Positions 15,753 through 25,866 of a DNA stretch of 64,000 bases are shown piece after piece. Position 1 is the first letter of the stretch; the number at the start of each line of letters is the position of its first letter. Both the position numbers and the translations under genes were made by a program. Below the pieces are notes generated by a model that searched no databases, was not told the origin of the DNA, and was given only the letters and a program-made list of their open reading frames with translations. The DNA is taken from NCBI GenBank assembly GCA_963786985.1, contig CAWBBL010000018.1, forward strand, positions 248,001 through 312,000, given 5' to 3'. Origin of the DNA: Desertimonas sp963786985 (GTDB lineage: Bacteria > Actinomycetota > Acidimicrobiia > Acidimicrobiales > Ilumatobacteraceae).

Positions 15753-17151
15753 CGCCCGGCTCGAGGGCACCGAGATCGCCGATTCGGTCATCGACCTCAT
15801 CGGCAACACACCACTCGTCCGCCTCCGCAGGGTCAGCGAGATCGACGGACTCCCCTGCGTGTTGGCGATGAAGATGGAAACGTCGAACCCGGGTGGTTCG
15901 TCCAAGGACCGCCCGGCGTTGGAAATGATCGTGCAGGCCGAGCGTGACGGGTTGCTCCGCGAGGGAGGCACGATCGTCGAGCCGACGAGCGGCAACACCG
16001 GCGTCGGCCTGGCGATCGTCGCCGCTCAGCGCGGCTATCGCTGCGTGTTCGTGATGACGGACAAGGTTGCCCCGGAGAAGATCTCGCTGCTGCGGGCGTA
16101 CGGCGCCGAAGTCGTCGTCTGCCCGGTGGCGGTGGCCCCCGAGGATCCCGAGAGCTATTACTCCGTCGCTGCCCGGCTGACCGATGAGCTGGCCGCCTTT
16201 CGTCCCAACCAGTACGCCAACCCGGCGAACCCCCGCGCCCACGAGCTGACCACCGGCCCTGAGCTGTGGCGCCAGACCGCCGGGCGGATCACCCACTTCG
16301 TCGCCGGCGCCGGAACGTGCGGAACGCTCACCGGCACGGCGCGGTATCTCAAGGCCCAGAACCCGGACATCAAGGTCGTCGCTGCCGACCCCGAGGGGTC
16401 CGTGTTCTCCGGAGGTTCGGGACGGCCCTATCTCGTCGAAGGCGTCGGTGAGGACTTCTTCCCGGCGGCGTGGCGACCAGACCTCTACGACGAGATCATC
16501 GCCGTCTCCGACGAGGAGAGCTTCCTCACCGCCCGGCGCGTGTCGCAGGCCGAGGGGATCCTCATCGGGGGATCCGGGGGGATGGCCGTGGCGGCGGCGA
16601 TTCAGGTCGCTCGACGAGCCGGGCCTGACGACATCGTCGTCGTGCTCAACCCGGACTCGGGACGTGGGTACCTGTCCCGGGTGTTCGACGATGACTGGAT
16701 GGCCAACTTCGGATTCGTCCAGGAGTGCGACGCGTGTGTCGGGGCCGTGCTGGAGACACGGGGAGCGATGGCTGGGCTGCTCTATGTGAACCCGGGACAG
16801 AGCGTCCGCGACGCCATCGACGTGATGAAGTCGCATGGGATCAGTCAGCTGCCCGTGTGCAAGAACACACCACCGTTCGCCAACGCCGAGGTGTCCGGCT
16901 CGATCGACGAGCTCGACGTGATGGAAGCGATCTCGCGCGACGCAGCCGTTCTCGACCTGCCCGTCGAACGGGTGATGGGACCGCGGCTGCCGACGATCGG
17001 CGTCGGCCAGCGGATCGAGAAGGCGGTCCAGATGCTCGAAGCGGCCCCCGCTCTGCTCGTCTTGTCGGGAGGCCGTCCGCTGGCCGTGATCACGCGCACC
17101 GACATCCTGTCGTACTACGAGGCGGTCGCCGGCGAGACGGTCTATGGGTGA
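15745..17151 (+). CDS. cbs: cystathionine beta-synthase
   Basis: 468 residues. The fold-type II PLP domain has the cofactor lysine in GGSSKDRPAL (near residue 55), the phosphate loop TSGNTGVGLA-type Ser/Gly motif at about residue 90, and a C-terminal Bateman module of two CBS domains (from VNPGQSVRDAIDVM to the end), possibly an adenosyl-ligand sensor. It condenses serine with homocysteine to give cystathionine in the reverse trans-sulfuration pathway. The next gene, overlapping by 8 bases, is a cystathionine gamma-synthase/lyase, so the two form a cysteine/methionine interconversion pair. A cysteine synthase activity is possible for such enzymes. Confidence 0.9.
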   Translation: MPDARLEGTEIADSVIDLIGNTPLVRLRRVSEIDGLPCVLAMKMETSNPGGSSKDRPALEMIVQAERDGLLREGGTIVEPTSGNTGVGLAIVAAQRGYRCVFVMTDKVAPEKISLLRAYGAEVVVCPVAVAPEDPESYYSVAARLTDELAAFRPNQYANPANPRAHELTTGPELWRQTAGRITHFVAGAGTCGTLTGTARYLKAQNPDIKVVAADPEGSVFSGGSGRPYLVEGVGEDFFPAAWRPDLYDEIIAVSDEESFLTARRVSQAEGILIGGSGGMAVAAAIQVARRAGPDDIVVVLNPDSGRGYLSRVFDDDWMANFGFVQECDACVGAVLETRGAMAGLLYVNPGQSVRDAIDVMKSHGISQLPVCKNTPPFANAEVSGSIDELDVMEAISRDAAVLDLPVERVMGPRLPTIGVGQRIEKAVQMLEAAPALLVLSGGRPLAVITRTDILSYYEAVAGETVYG

Positions 17152-18316
17152 GGAACAGTCACACGACGATGGATTGGGGTTCGAGACCCGCGCCATCCAC
17201 GTCGGACAGGAACCCGATGCCGCGTCCGGGGCTGTCGTCACACCGATCTCGTTGGCGACGACGTTCGCCCAACAGTCAGTCGGCGTGCACCGGGGTTACG
17301 AGTACTCGCGCTCTGGGAACCCGACGCGCACGGCGCTCGAACAGTGCGTGGCATCGCTCGAACAGGCCGACCACGGACTGGCCTTTGCCAGTGGACTGGC
17401 AGCGGAGGACACGGTGTTGCGCAGCCTCACCGTTCCCGGTGGGCGGGTCCTACTCGGCAACGACGCCTATGGTGGCACGTATCGGCTGATCGCCAACGTG
17501 TGGGGCCCGCGGGGGTTGGCCTGGAGCGCCGTCGACCTCACCGACGTCGACACCTTGGCGGAATCGTGGCCGGCCGACGCCGCGCTCGTGTGGCTGGAGT
17601 CGCCGACCAACCCGTTGCTCAGCTGCGTCGACATCGCGGCCGTGGCCGAATTGGCCCACCAGCACGAAGCCTTGGTCGTCGTCGACAACACGTTCGCCAC
17701 GCCGTATCTCCAGCAGCCACTCACCCTCGGCGCCGATGTCGTCGTCCACTCGGCGACGAAGTACCTCGGCGGCCACAGCGACGTCGTCGGTGGCATCGTC
17801 GCGGTCCACGACGACGAACTCGCCGAGCGACTGCGCTACGTGCAGAACGCCGCCGGCGCGGTACCTGCGCCGTTCGACTGCTACCTCGTCCTGCGCGGCG
17901 TCAAGACCCTCGCGGTGCGGATGGACCGCCATTGCAGCAACGCCCGCGCCGTCGTCGACCTGCTCGTACGGCACCCGGCCGTCGAGCGAGTGTTCTACCC
18001 GCAACTCCCGGACCATCCCGGTCACGCCGCGGCGGCCAAGCAGATGTCCGACTTCGGCGGGATGGTCAGCTTCACGGTGAACGGTGGCGCAGCGGCGGCC
18101 AAGCACGTCGCCGCCTCGACCCACGTGTTCACCCTCGCCGAGTCGCTGGGTGCCGTCGAGAGCTTGATCGAGCACCCGGCGGCGATGACCCACGCCTCGG
18201 CAGCCGGGTCACCACTGGAAGTTCCCGACAACCTCGTGCGGCTGTCCGTCGGGATCGAGTCGGCCAGCGATCTCGTCGCCGACCTCGCCGGCGCCCTCGA
18301 GGCTCTCGAGCGCTAG
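17144..18316 (+). CDS. metB: cystathionine gamma-synthase / gamma-lyase
   Basis: 390 residues, Cys/Met metabolism PLP enzyme. Visible are TRAIHVGQEPD at the start, YEYSRSGNPTR, FASGLAAEDT (PLP phosphate site), LVVVDNTFATPYLQQPL, and the PLP lysine in HSATKYLGGHSDVVGG. The enzyme either makes cystathionine from an activated homoserine and cysteine (MetB) or cleaves cystathionine to cysteine; with cbs next door, cleavage to cysteine is equally likely, and sequence alone does not separate the two. ATG 17144 overlaps the cbs stop. Its last 108 bases are antisense to the rnhB tail. Confidence 0.88.
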   Translation: MGEEQSHDDGLGFETRAIHVGQEPDAASGAVVTPISLATTFAQQSVGVHRGYEYSRSGNPTRTALEQCVASLEQADHGLAFASGLAAEDTVLRSLTVPGGRVLLGNDAYGGTYRLIANVWGPRGLAWSAVDLTDVDTLAESWPADAALVWLESPTNPLLSCVDIAAVAELAHQHEALVVVDNTFATPYLQQPLTLGADVVVHSATKYLGGHSDVVGGIVAVHDDELAERLRYVQNAAGAVPAPFDCYLVLRGVKTLAVRMDRHCSNARAVVDLLVRHPAVERVFYPQLPDHPGHAAAAKQMSDFGGMVSFTVNGGAAAAKHVAASTHVFTLAESLGAVESLIEHPAAMTHASAAGSPLEVPDNLVRLSVGIESASDLVADLAGALEALER

Positions 18317-19045
18317 ACAGCCGTCGAGGTCGTCGAACAACGATGGCGGGCTGTCGGGCTCGGGGCGGCGGATCCGCTGGATTCCGGTCCACGGCACGTA
18401 GTGGTCCATGAACACCCACGACCGCCGGTGGATGGCGGAGGGCCCCCACGCCTGGAGGGCCGCGAGGTGGGTCTGGCACGGGTACCCCTTGTTGCTCTCG
18501 AAGGACCACGCCGGATAGTGCTCGGCGTCAGCGCGCATCAGTCGGTCGCGACTGACCTTGGCGAGGATGCTCGCCGCGGCGACGACGAGGCACCGGGCGT
18601 CGGCCTTGATCACCCGCTCGACGCGACCGACGTGCGGTGAGACGAAGTCCCAGCTGCCGTCGACGATCGCCGCGTCGGGCACCACGGACAACTGGGCGAT
18701 CGCCCGACCGGCGGCGAGGCGCTGCGCCGCGGCCATGCCCAGGTCGTCGCACTCGACTTGCGTGGCGTGTCCGACGGCCCAGGTCGCACACCACGCGCTG
18801 ACCCGGTCGAAGAGCCGTTCCCGATCGCCTTCGGTCAGCATCTTCGAGTCGCGGATGCCGTTGAGCCGGCGATCGGCCGGCAGCACGGCCGCACCGACGG
18901 ACAGCGGGCCGGCCCATGCGCCGCGACCGACTTCATCGATGCCGACGACCACGGGGTACCCGAGATCCCACAGCTCCTTCTCGACATGGCGCGTCGGGGC
19001 GACCTTCTTGGAGATCGGTCGGCGCGGCCCGCGACGAAGCGTCAC
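18209..19045 (-). CDS. rnhB: ribonuclease HII with an extended C-terminus
   Basis: 278 residues. The DEDD active site is visible: GIDEVGRGAWAGPLSVGAAV (Asp, Glu), the IRDSKMLT segment, AIVDGSWD (Asp) and IKADARCLVVAAASILAKV (Asp). RNase HII removes ribonucleotides from DNA. The family fold ends near the aromatic HYVPWTG segment; about 50 further residues follow, and the last 35 are antisense to metB, so the tail probably came from loss of a stop codon. GTG 19045 is chosen as the start, with a short basic N-terminus. It is convergent with metB. Confidence 0.9.
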   Translation of the reverse strand: MTLRRGPRRPISKKVAPTRHVEKELWDLGYPVVVGIDEVGRGAWAGPLSVGAAVLPADRRLNGIRDSKMLTEGDRERLFDRVSAWCATWAVGHATQVECDDLGMAAAQRLAAGRAIAQLSVVPDAAIVDGSWDFVSPHVGRVERVIKADARCLVVAAASILAKVSRDRLMRADAEHYPAWSFESNKGYPCQTHLAALQAWGPSAIHRRSWVFMDHYVPWTGIQRIRRPEPDSPPSLFDDLDGCLALESLEGAGEVGDEIAGRLDPDGQPHEVVGNFQW

Positions 19046-19081
19046 GACGCACAGACTAGAAGCGTCCCGCGATCGTCCGAC

Positions 19082-19124
19082 GCGATGAGCGATGACCGGC
19101 CCCACGGCTGTCATCGCTCATCGC
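19082..19124. repeat. 15-bp perfect palindrome upstream of rnhB
   Basis: GCGATGAGCGATGAC (19082-19096) is exactly inverted at 19110-19124 with a 13-base spacer. A second small inverted pair ATCGCCC / GGGCGAT (19120-19126 and 19136-19142) overlaps its right arm. It lies in the 143-bp gap between the divergent rnhB and methyltransferase genes, so it could be an operator as well as a dispersed repeat. Confidence 0.75.
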
Positions 19125-19188
19125 CCTGGCCCGATGGGCGATTAACAGAGCGACACGGAGCGCCGGCTCCGTTACCGTCCCGCTCACG

Positions 19189-20007
19189 ATGGGGACGACG
19201 GCGGACACGGCGTGCCAACCGACCAGTAGCTCGATGCTCGACAGCATTCTGCGCGCCGTGGCGGCGGCCGGGCACGACGTCGACAACCTCTCGGCCGACG
19301 TGCTGGCGTCGGTCGATCACGTCCACCTGTTCGGAGTTCCGGCCACGTTGCGGCTGGCGGCGGCGGCCGAGATCGCGGACGACGATGTCGTACTCGACGT
19401 GGGCTGCGGAACCGGCGGACCGGTGCGCACCCTGGCGACGGAGTTCGGCTGTCAACTGGTCGGTGTCGCGACGACCCCGGAATTCTGCGAGGCCGCCGCC
19501 GAGTTGAACCGTCGCAGCGGTCTGGACGACCTGATCGAGATCCGCGCGGGCACGGCTGTCGACCTACCGTGCGAGGCGGCCGAGTTCACGGTCGTCTGGA
19601 CGCAACACGCATCGGCGAGGTTCCCCGACAAGCCGCGCATGTACGCCGAGATGCGGAGGGCGCTTGTGTCGGGAGGCCGACTGGCGTTCTTCGACGTACT
19701 CAACGGCGACTGCCAGCCGCTACATCTCCCCGTACCGTGGGCCGACGCCGACGGCCATCTGTCGCTGGCCACGTCCGACGAGCTCCGCGCCATGGTCACC
19801 CGCGCCGGCTTCACGATCCGCCGGTGGGACGACGTGACTGACGCCGCCAGCGACTATGTCGCCGCAGTGATTCGGACGACGAGCCTGCCCAGCGAACTCG
19901 GTGCCCAAATCGTGGTTCCGGACATGGCCGAACGCGCTGCTGCGCTGCTCCGCAACGTCGACGAAGGCAGAGTCACCTTCATCCAATGCGTCGCCGACGC
20001 GGTCTAG
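19189..20007 (+). CDS. class I SAM-dependent methyltransferase
   Basis: 272 residues. The SAM-binding motif I is VVLDVGCGTGGPVRTLA near residue 68, with the acidic end of strand 2 replaced by a Thr-rich VATTPEF segment and a later VWTQHASARFPDKPRMYAEMRR that matches sterol/phosphoethanolamine-type methyltransferases (ubiE/gmt-like). Substrate is unknown. ATG 19189 is used; ATG 19234 is a possible alternative giving a more standard N-terminus. It is monocistronic, facing the convergent whiB. Confidence 0.82.
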   Translation: MGTTADTACQPTSSSMLDSILRAVAAAGHDVDNLSADVLASVDHVHLFGVPATLRLAAAAEIADDDVVLDVGCGTGGPVRTLATEFGCQLVGVATTPEFCEAAAELNRRSGLDDLIEIRAGTAVDLPCEAAEFTVVWTQHASARFPDKPRMYAEMRRALVSGGRLAFFDVLNGDCQPLHLPVPWADADGHLSLATSDELRAMVTRAGFTIRRWDDVTDAASDYVAAVIRTTSLPSELGAQIVVPDMAERAAALLRNVDEGRVTFIQCVADAV

Positions 20008-20042
20008 GCCGCGACGATCTGGCGACGCGACTGACGCCAAAT

Positions 20043-20393
20043 CTACGCGACTGCGGGTTCGCCGGTGACTTCGTCGACGTGGGCTGGCAGGGCCACCTTG
20101 CGCGGCCGGCCGCGGCCGCGCCGGACGGCGACGACCTGTCCGTCGACGAGGAACTCGCCGCCCCACACACCGAACGGCTCGCCACGCTGGAGTGCCCGGG
20201 CGAGGCACAGCTGGCGCACCGTGCAGCGGGCGCAGATCGCCTTCGCCCGCGCCGCCTCGGCTGGATTCTCGGAGAAGAACAAGGGTGTGTAGGTGGACCG
20301 CGGGTCGGCGCAGCGCGCCGCCTTGGCGATCACGGCGTCAACCGGATGGCGTCGATCGACCTCCGACGCTGACGAACTGGCGACCATTTGCAC
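20043..20393 (-). CDS. WhiB-family transcriptional regulator
   Basis: 116 residues from GTG 20393. The four iron-sulfur cysteines are C28, C54, C57 and C63 (CxxC in AICARCTVRQLC), followed by the GVWGG turn and the basic RRGRGRPRK DNA-contact tail typical of WhiB proteins. They carry a 4Fe-4S cluster and act with the primary sigma factor. An AGGAGG Shine-Dalgarno lies 8 bases before GTG 20393, which decides the start; longer frames up to 20642 lack support. WhiB proteins are confined to actinobacteria and their phages, which supports the phylum call. Confidence 0.93.
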   Translation of the reverse strand: MQMVASSSASEVDRRHPVDAVIAKAARCADPRSTYTPLFFSENPAEAARAKAICARCTVRQLCLARALQRGEPFGVWGGEFLVDGQVVAVRRGRGRPRKVALPAHVDEVTGEPAVA

Positions 20394-20535
20394 GACTGGT
20401 ACCTCCTCACGGCCCGAGGGGGGCGTTACCGCCGGGACGACACCGAACGCCTCATCGAGTAGGCGTGACGAAGGCACGAACGGGTTGTTCAGCGCGTTTG
20501 AACAGTTCGCCCCGTCGGTCCCGCAATCATGCTCT

Positions 20536-23500
20536 CTAGCTGGAGCGTTGCGGATCGAACTGGCAGTACGCGCCGGTGACCACGGTGGCGGCGAGATAGT
20601 GACCTGCGTCACGGTCGACTTCACCGATCCGCCGGATCGCACTACGGATCGCCCTCGTCACGTTGACCCTGGCCCGCTCGCTCACCGAGACGGCGCGGCG
20701 GTCGCGGCCGCCCAGGCCGACGGCCTGGGCGAGCTGCTCGACGAGCAGCTCGCGTTCCACGCCGAGCTGTGATGCCCGCCCGATGTCGTTGAACCGCTCC
20801 GCCTCGACAATCAACTCCTCGAGCTCGCTCAGCCGGCGCCGATAGGCGTCCTTGGCCGCGTCGTCGAGCACCTCGCCGGCGTCGCCAAACCCGTCCACGA
20901 AGCCCGATCCCAGGTCACCGCCGTCAGCGACGTCGGAGGGCCCGGACACCCCGGAGCTCCCGACGTGCCCGGAGGCGAGATCGAGGACGTGGATCGGCCG
21001 GCCGGGCTGGGCGAGCAGCATGGCGAGGTGCTGCACGCCTTTGGCATCGCGCACATGGGTGCTTCCCCTCGGCGTCGTCACCGTCCAGAACTCACCGTCG
21101 CGCCGCAACGAGCAACGTGGGACCCCGACGATCGGAGCGACCGGCAACGGAGCTCTCCCAGGCGGTTGGACGGTCACGTCGTCTCGCGGCGCTGACCGAC
21201 GCGACCCGATCGGCGACGCGCTGCAGTCCGAGGGCCGATGCCGAACGCCGCGCGGCTTCGAGCAGGGTGCGCGCGCGGTCGCGGTCGCCACCACTGGCTC
21301 CGAGGAGCAACGTGCCGTACTCGAGTCTCGTCTCGGCGAGCAAGGCCGGGGTCCCGAGCCGAGCACCGGCGGAGAGGGCTGCTTCGAAGTGATCCGCCGC
21401 CCAAGCGGCGCGGCTGCCGAGGGCGGCCAGAACTCCGAGGTAGTGGTCGACAGGCCCCCAACACGCCTGCGCCGGGGCGCCGACGATGACGACCCGACCG
21501 GCGTACGGCCGCAACAAGTCATAGATCTCGTCGGCGTGCACCGCTTCGCCGAGTTCCGCACAGGCGATCGTCAGGTAGGCGAGGCTGGGGAGGAAGAGCA
21601 TGTCGTGTCGGAACTTTCCCAGGCCGGGCGCGGCGAGCTGTTCCACCAACGCCGCGGCAGTCTCCCGCTCGCCGAGCTCGGCGTGGATCAACGCCATCGC
21701 GCTGGTGGTCGCGGCGTGCGGCGGGGCCGAGCGCAGGGCCGTTCGCAAGAACGTGTCGAGCTGCTCGTGCTCGACGCGCTGCCACCACACGGGGAGCATC
21801 TGGGAGCCGTACACGGCACCGGCCAGAGGATTTCCAGCTCGATGGGCCTGCAGCCGAGCGTCGGCGGCCAACGCCTCGCCGTCCGCGAAACGGCCTTGCA
21901 TGTTCGCCCGCAGCGCCCGGAACTGGGTGGTATGGGCGAGGAGGAACGGCTGGTGGAGGCGCTCGGCGAGCTCGGCGTGGGAGTCGAGTTCGCGGTCGGC
22001 GGCGGCCACGTCGCCGTCCTCGAGAAGATCGGTGAACCGCCACCGACTGGCGGAGACGGCAAGCTCGAGCTCATTGGCCTCGAACGCCAGCTTCCGGCTC
22101 TGTGCGGCGTCAGCGAGGCGCTGCTCGAAGTTGTCCGGCCCCCACTGCGCGTAGCGGCGGCTGTGGATGGCCATGGCGAGGGTCGACGGGTTGCGCAGGC
22201 GCCGCGCCATCGCCACTGCTTCCTCGCTCAGCTCGAAGCGTCGACCATCGAGATCGGACCAGTAGAGGGCGACCGCGAGGCGGGCCAGGAGCCGGGCCCG
22301 CAGCTCGGAGTCTCCGTCGGGGAGGGCGCCGATCGCCTCTTCGATGAGGGCGACCAACGTCTCGTCACGACGGCCACTGAAGTGGTAGCCGGTGATCCCC
22401 GCATAGCCGAGCGCGGCGCTGGCCAGCCGATCGCCGAGTCCGGCATGGCGGGCGAGCTCCCCCGCCTCGAGGTAGGTCGCCCGCCCGGCACCTGTGTCGC
22501 CGCTGCGTGTGCTCGCCGCCCCGAGGGCGAGCAGGAGGTCGCATCGACGCACCGGATCGCTCGACCCGGAGCTGACCAGCATGTCGAGCGCTCGTCGGAA
22601 GTGTGCGGCGGCTTCGTCGTAGGCCGTCTGGGCCATCGCTCGTTGGCCGGCCCGCGTCGAATACTCGATCGCCCTGCCGGTGTCGCGTCCCGGTCCGATC
22701 GCCAACAGGAAATGGTGGGCGAGCTCGGCCAGGTGCGGATCGAGGTCGGCGCGGTGAACCTGCTCGAGGGCCGTCCCAACCCGCCAGTGCAACTCCGCCC
22801 GCCGACTGGGCTCGAGCTCGCGGTACAACGCGTCGCGCACGAGGATGTGCTCGAACGAGAACGAATTCGGGACGGCGCCGCTCACCCGGATCGTTCCTCG
22901 TGTCACGGCGTCGTCGAGGGCGTCGAGGAGTACGTCCTGGGTCCGGTCGGCGACCATGCCGAGCACGGGCAGGGCGAACGTCCGGCCGATCACTGCGGCG
23001 ACGCGCAGCAGCGACCGCGACTCGTCGTCGAGGTACGTGAGCCGCGATCGCGTGGCATCACGCATGCTCGGTGGAAGGGGCAGGGAGGCGACGCCACCCG
23101 CTTCCCCGGGACCACCCGTCGTCGGGTTCAGTTGCTCCTCGGCGACGAGGAGGTGGGTGATCGAGTCGATGTACAACGGATTGCCGTTGGTCGCCCGGTG
23201 CACGCTACGGACGACTGACTCGCCCGCCGGCTCGCCGGCAATCTGCTCGACCAGCAATCCGACTTGCGACTCGGTGAGCCCGCGCAGCGGCATCACTCGA
23301 CCTTCCCGGGCCAGTTTGGTGAGGATCACGTCGGTACCGGAGCGGGCCGCATCGTCGCCGCGATACGTCCCGACCACGAGGATCCGTCCCTGGGCCAGAT
23401 CGCGGGCAACGAAGTGCAGCAGCCGCAGCGAGTCGTGGTCGGCGGCGTGCAGGTCATCGAGGACCACGACCAGCGTGCGATCCGGCGACCGACTCGTGGA

Positions 23501-24003
23501 GCAGCGTCGTGACCGCGTCGAACAACGCGAACTGGACAGGCGGAGCATCGTCGGTTCCGGCACCGTCTGCGGGGATCAACTCGGCGACCTCTGGAACGAT
23601 CGGAACGAGTCGCCGCAACCAGGCCGCGTCGACGTCTGAGCGGCGCATCCGGACGGCGCTGGCGCAGCACCGCACGGAGCACTTGGGTCCACGGCCAGTA
23701 CGCCGGGGCACCGCCCTCCTCCCAGCAGCGCCCCCACACGACAGGGATCCGGCGGTCCTGGGCCTCCTCGCTGATGGCTCGGGCCAGGTGCGTCTTGCCG
23801 ATTCCCGGCTCGCCTTCGAGGAGGAACAACGCGCCGTTTCCCGCCGCGGCGGCGTTGAGGCTGGAGACCAACGCGTTGAGCTCCCGCTGGCGTCCGATCA
23901 GGGACGCGCTCGATCCGGTGGCCACCTTCGCCTTCTCCGAAGATCCCGCATGCGAGTCGGCTGCATCGTCGTCGCCCGTTCCCCAAGTGTAGGTCCGACG
24001 CAC
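20536..24003 (-). pseudogene. large AAA (NTPase) / TPR regulator-like protein, interrupted by three frameshifts
   Basis: One coding unit of about 1,150 residues, in four pieces. From GTG 24003: an AAA_16-like NTPase with GRQRELNAL and Walker A LLEGEPGIGKTHLARA. At about 23660 the frame changes (LVPIVPEVAELIPADG), and again at about 23490 to LVVVLDDLHAADHDSLRLLHF (Walker B). A long alpha-helical, tetratricopeptide-like region of about 500 residues follows. At about 21165 a third shift leads to a C-terminal domain with GEFWTVTTPRGSTHVRDAKGVQHLA and a conserved ERARVNVTRAIRSAIRRI. No LuxR helix-turn-helix was seen; the C-terminal domain is the type attached to actinobacterial signalling ATPases. 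All joints are single-base shifts without nonsense codons, so assembly error is plausible. ATPase function is firm; cellular role unknown. Confidence 0.8.
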
Positions 24004-24019
24004 TGCGTGGCCTATGACG

Positions 24020-25198
24020 TCACAAGGTGCTGGGCTCGCCCAGCCGCCACAGCGCCTCGCCACGAGGTGCTGCGGACGACCACCGCGAACCACCGACCGA
24101 CGCCGAGAGGGTGATCGGTTCACCGGCGACTTCCCACAGGACCGCGGCGTTGTTCCCGTGCCAGCGAACCGCCAGCGACAGCGTCGATGCCGGCCCGGCA
24201 ACGAGTCGGTGGGCTTCGAAGTCCACGCCACGCCAACGGTCCGGAATACCGGTGGGGAACAGTGTGGAGCCAGCGAGCAGGCGGCGTTCCACGGTCGGGA
24301 CGATGGCGATGTCACCGGTCGCCTCGGCCATCTCGACGATGGCGTTCGGGCGATCGTCGAGGCCGACCGAGTCACGAACTCGTGCCAGGTCGGACAACGC
24401 TCGCCGCTCTCCGGCAACGGCGAGGGCCACCGCGGCCGCGTCGAGCGCGGCGGGTGCCAACTGGTGGCCACGACGGGCCGTGACGGCGACAGCGGCGGCG
24501 ATGCTCGGGGCGATCTCGATGACCTGGCGGTCGTCGAGGTCGCCGAGCCGCACGAGCTCGCCGATCCCCAGCAAGTGGCGCTCGGGCTCGGCCGCGGAGT
24601 CGGCGGGCCCGACCAGCAGCACCTCGCACCGCGCGGCGCGGACCGCTTCGACCAGGGCAGCCTCGGGGAGGTCGAGGCGGCTGGCTGAGTCGATCCGGGT
24701 CTGCCAGCCGCGGGTGACGGCCGCGGCGCCTGGGAGGCCCGGCGGCAGCGACGTCGGGCCACTCCCGCGGTGGGCGATGGCGACCGTGACGGTCGCCCGA
24801 TGGCCGACCGGCAGCGCCACCGCATCGTTCGGCAGGCTGATGCCGTCGATCGGGATGTCGGCGACCGGTCGATCAGTCGCCAGGTCAGGGCGGGTGAAGG
24901 CGACGGCGATCGGCGACGGTGAGTCGTTGTCAATGGACAGGAGGGTGTAACCGCCGGCGTCGGCGACCGACCACACGCGCTGGACAGCGTCGCCGCCGGG
25001 GATCCGCATCCTGGTCTCGAAGACCGCCGTCCCGGCGATCCGCTGATGGCGGACACCCGTGTCGTTGCGCGGGTCGTGCCAGCGGTCGGCAGCGGCGACG
25101 TACCACCCCAGCGGCGCCGTGCCGTCATGAGGCTCGACGAATCCGGCGGATGTCACGCCGGCCCGCCAGTGCTGACCAACCACGCCGGTCGTTGCCAC
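24020..25198 (-). CDS. protein of unknown function, upstream of the AAA/TPR gene
   Basis: 392 residues, not recognised. It starts from GTG 25198 with WRAGVTSAGFVEPHDGTAPLGW. The N-terminal half is beta-rich with several Asp-Pro turns (FETRMRIPGGDAVQRVW, YTLLSIDNDSPSPIAVAF); the middle is Ala-rich and helical; the C-terminus returns to beta structure ending WRLGEPSTL. No signal peptide, membrane span or catalytic motif is apparent. It ends 16 bases before the AAA/TPR gene and is divergent from cofC with a 41-base gap, so it is probably co-transcribed with the ATPase. Third-position base use matches the neighbours, so it is a real gene. Confidence 0.65.
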   Translation of the reverse strand: MATTGVVGQHWRAGVTSAGFVEPHDGTAPLGWYVAAADRWHDPRNDTGVRHQRIAGTAVFETRMRIPGGDAVQRVWSVADAGGYTLLSIDNDSPSPIAVAFTRPDLATDRPVADIPIDGISLPNDAVALPVGHRATVTVAIAHRGSGPTSLPPGLPGAAAVTRGWQTRIDSASRLDLPEAALVEAVRAARCEVLLVGPADSAAEPERHLLGIGELVRLGDLDDRQVIEIAPSIAAAVAVTARRGHQLAPAALDAAAVALAVAGERRALSDLARVRDSVGLDDRPNAIVEMAEATGDIAIVPTVERRLLAGSTLFPTGIPDRWRGVDFEAHRLVAGPASTLSLAVRWHGNNAAVLWEVAGEPITLSASVGGSRWSSAAPRGEALWRLGEPSTL

Positions 25199-25239
25199 GA
25201 GCCGTGAGCGTACGAGTGGCGCCGCGTATCCTCACCGGA

Positions 25240-25866
25240 GTGAGCGATGCTGCGGTCTTGATCCCGGTGAAGCGCTTCACGCTCGCCAAGCGCCGGCTCG
25301 CCGGACTGCTCGACAGCGACCAGCGCGTCGCCCTCGCCCAGTGGCTCGCCGGGCGGGTCGTCGCCGCCGCCGGGACGCTGCCGGTGTTCGTCGCCTGCGA
25401 CGACGAGGCGGTCGCCGCGTGGGCCGACACCGTTGGTGCCCAGGTGCTGTGGACGCCAGGACTCGGACTCAACGGCGCCGTCGAGTCGAGCAGGACGACG
25501 ATCTCCGGCAAGGGCTTCGACCATCTGGTCATCGCCCACAGCGATCTGCCGCTGGCGGACGACCTCTCGACGCTGGCCGTCGAGCGGACGATCACGGTGG
25601 TCCCCGATCGCCGCGGCACGGGCACCAACGTGCTGTCGCTGCCCGTCGTGGCGCGGGTCGCCATCAAGTACGGCAGTGGGTCGTTCGACGCCCACCTGTC
25701 CGCGGCGTTGGCGGTCGCCAGCGAGTCGCCGCCGGGGCTGCGAGTCGAAGTCCGTCGCGACCCCCTGCTCGCCCTCGACGTGGACACACCGGACGACCTC
25801 GCCCATCCTGCCCTGCGGACGGAGTTACCGGGATGGTTGCGAACGATCCTGGCCAGCCGACGCTGA
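25240..25866 (+). CDS. cofC: 2-phospho-L-lactate (or PEP) guanylyltransferase, F420 biosynthesis
   Basis: 208 residues. The N-terminus AAVLIPVKRFTLAKRRLAGLL, then VFVACDDEAVAAWA and the ISGKGFDHLVIAHSDLPLADDL acidic metal site, are those of CofC/FbiD nucleotidyltransferases. The enzyme activates 2-phospholactate or phosphoenolpyruvate with GTP in coenzyme F420 synthesis. GTG 25240 is chosen; GTG 25216 is possible. F420 is typical of actinobacteria. The gene overlaps the following deacetylase gene by 34 bases; the rest of the F420 pathway is not in the window. Confidence 0.9.
   Translation: MSDAAVLIPVKRFTLAKRRLAGLLDSDQRVALAQWLAGRVVAAAGTLPVFVACDDEAVAAWADTVGAQVLWTPGLGLNGAVESSRTTISGKGFDHLVIAHSDLPLADDLSTLAVERTITVVPDRRGTGTNVLSLPVVARVAIKYGSGSFDAHLSAALAVASESPPGLRVEVRRDPLLALDVDTPDDLAHPALRTELPGWLRTILASRR

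Noticed and set aside
20852..23218. 788-codon plus-strand open frame
   Set aside because: Antisense to the AAA/TPR gene, low complexity in Arg/Gly/Glu, no recognisable domain; a shadow caused by high GC content.
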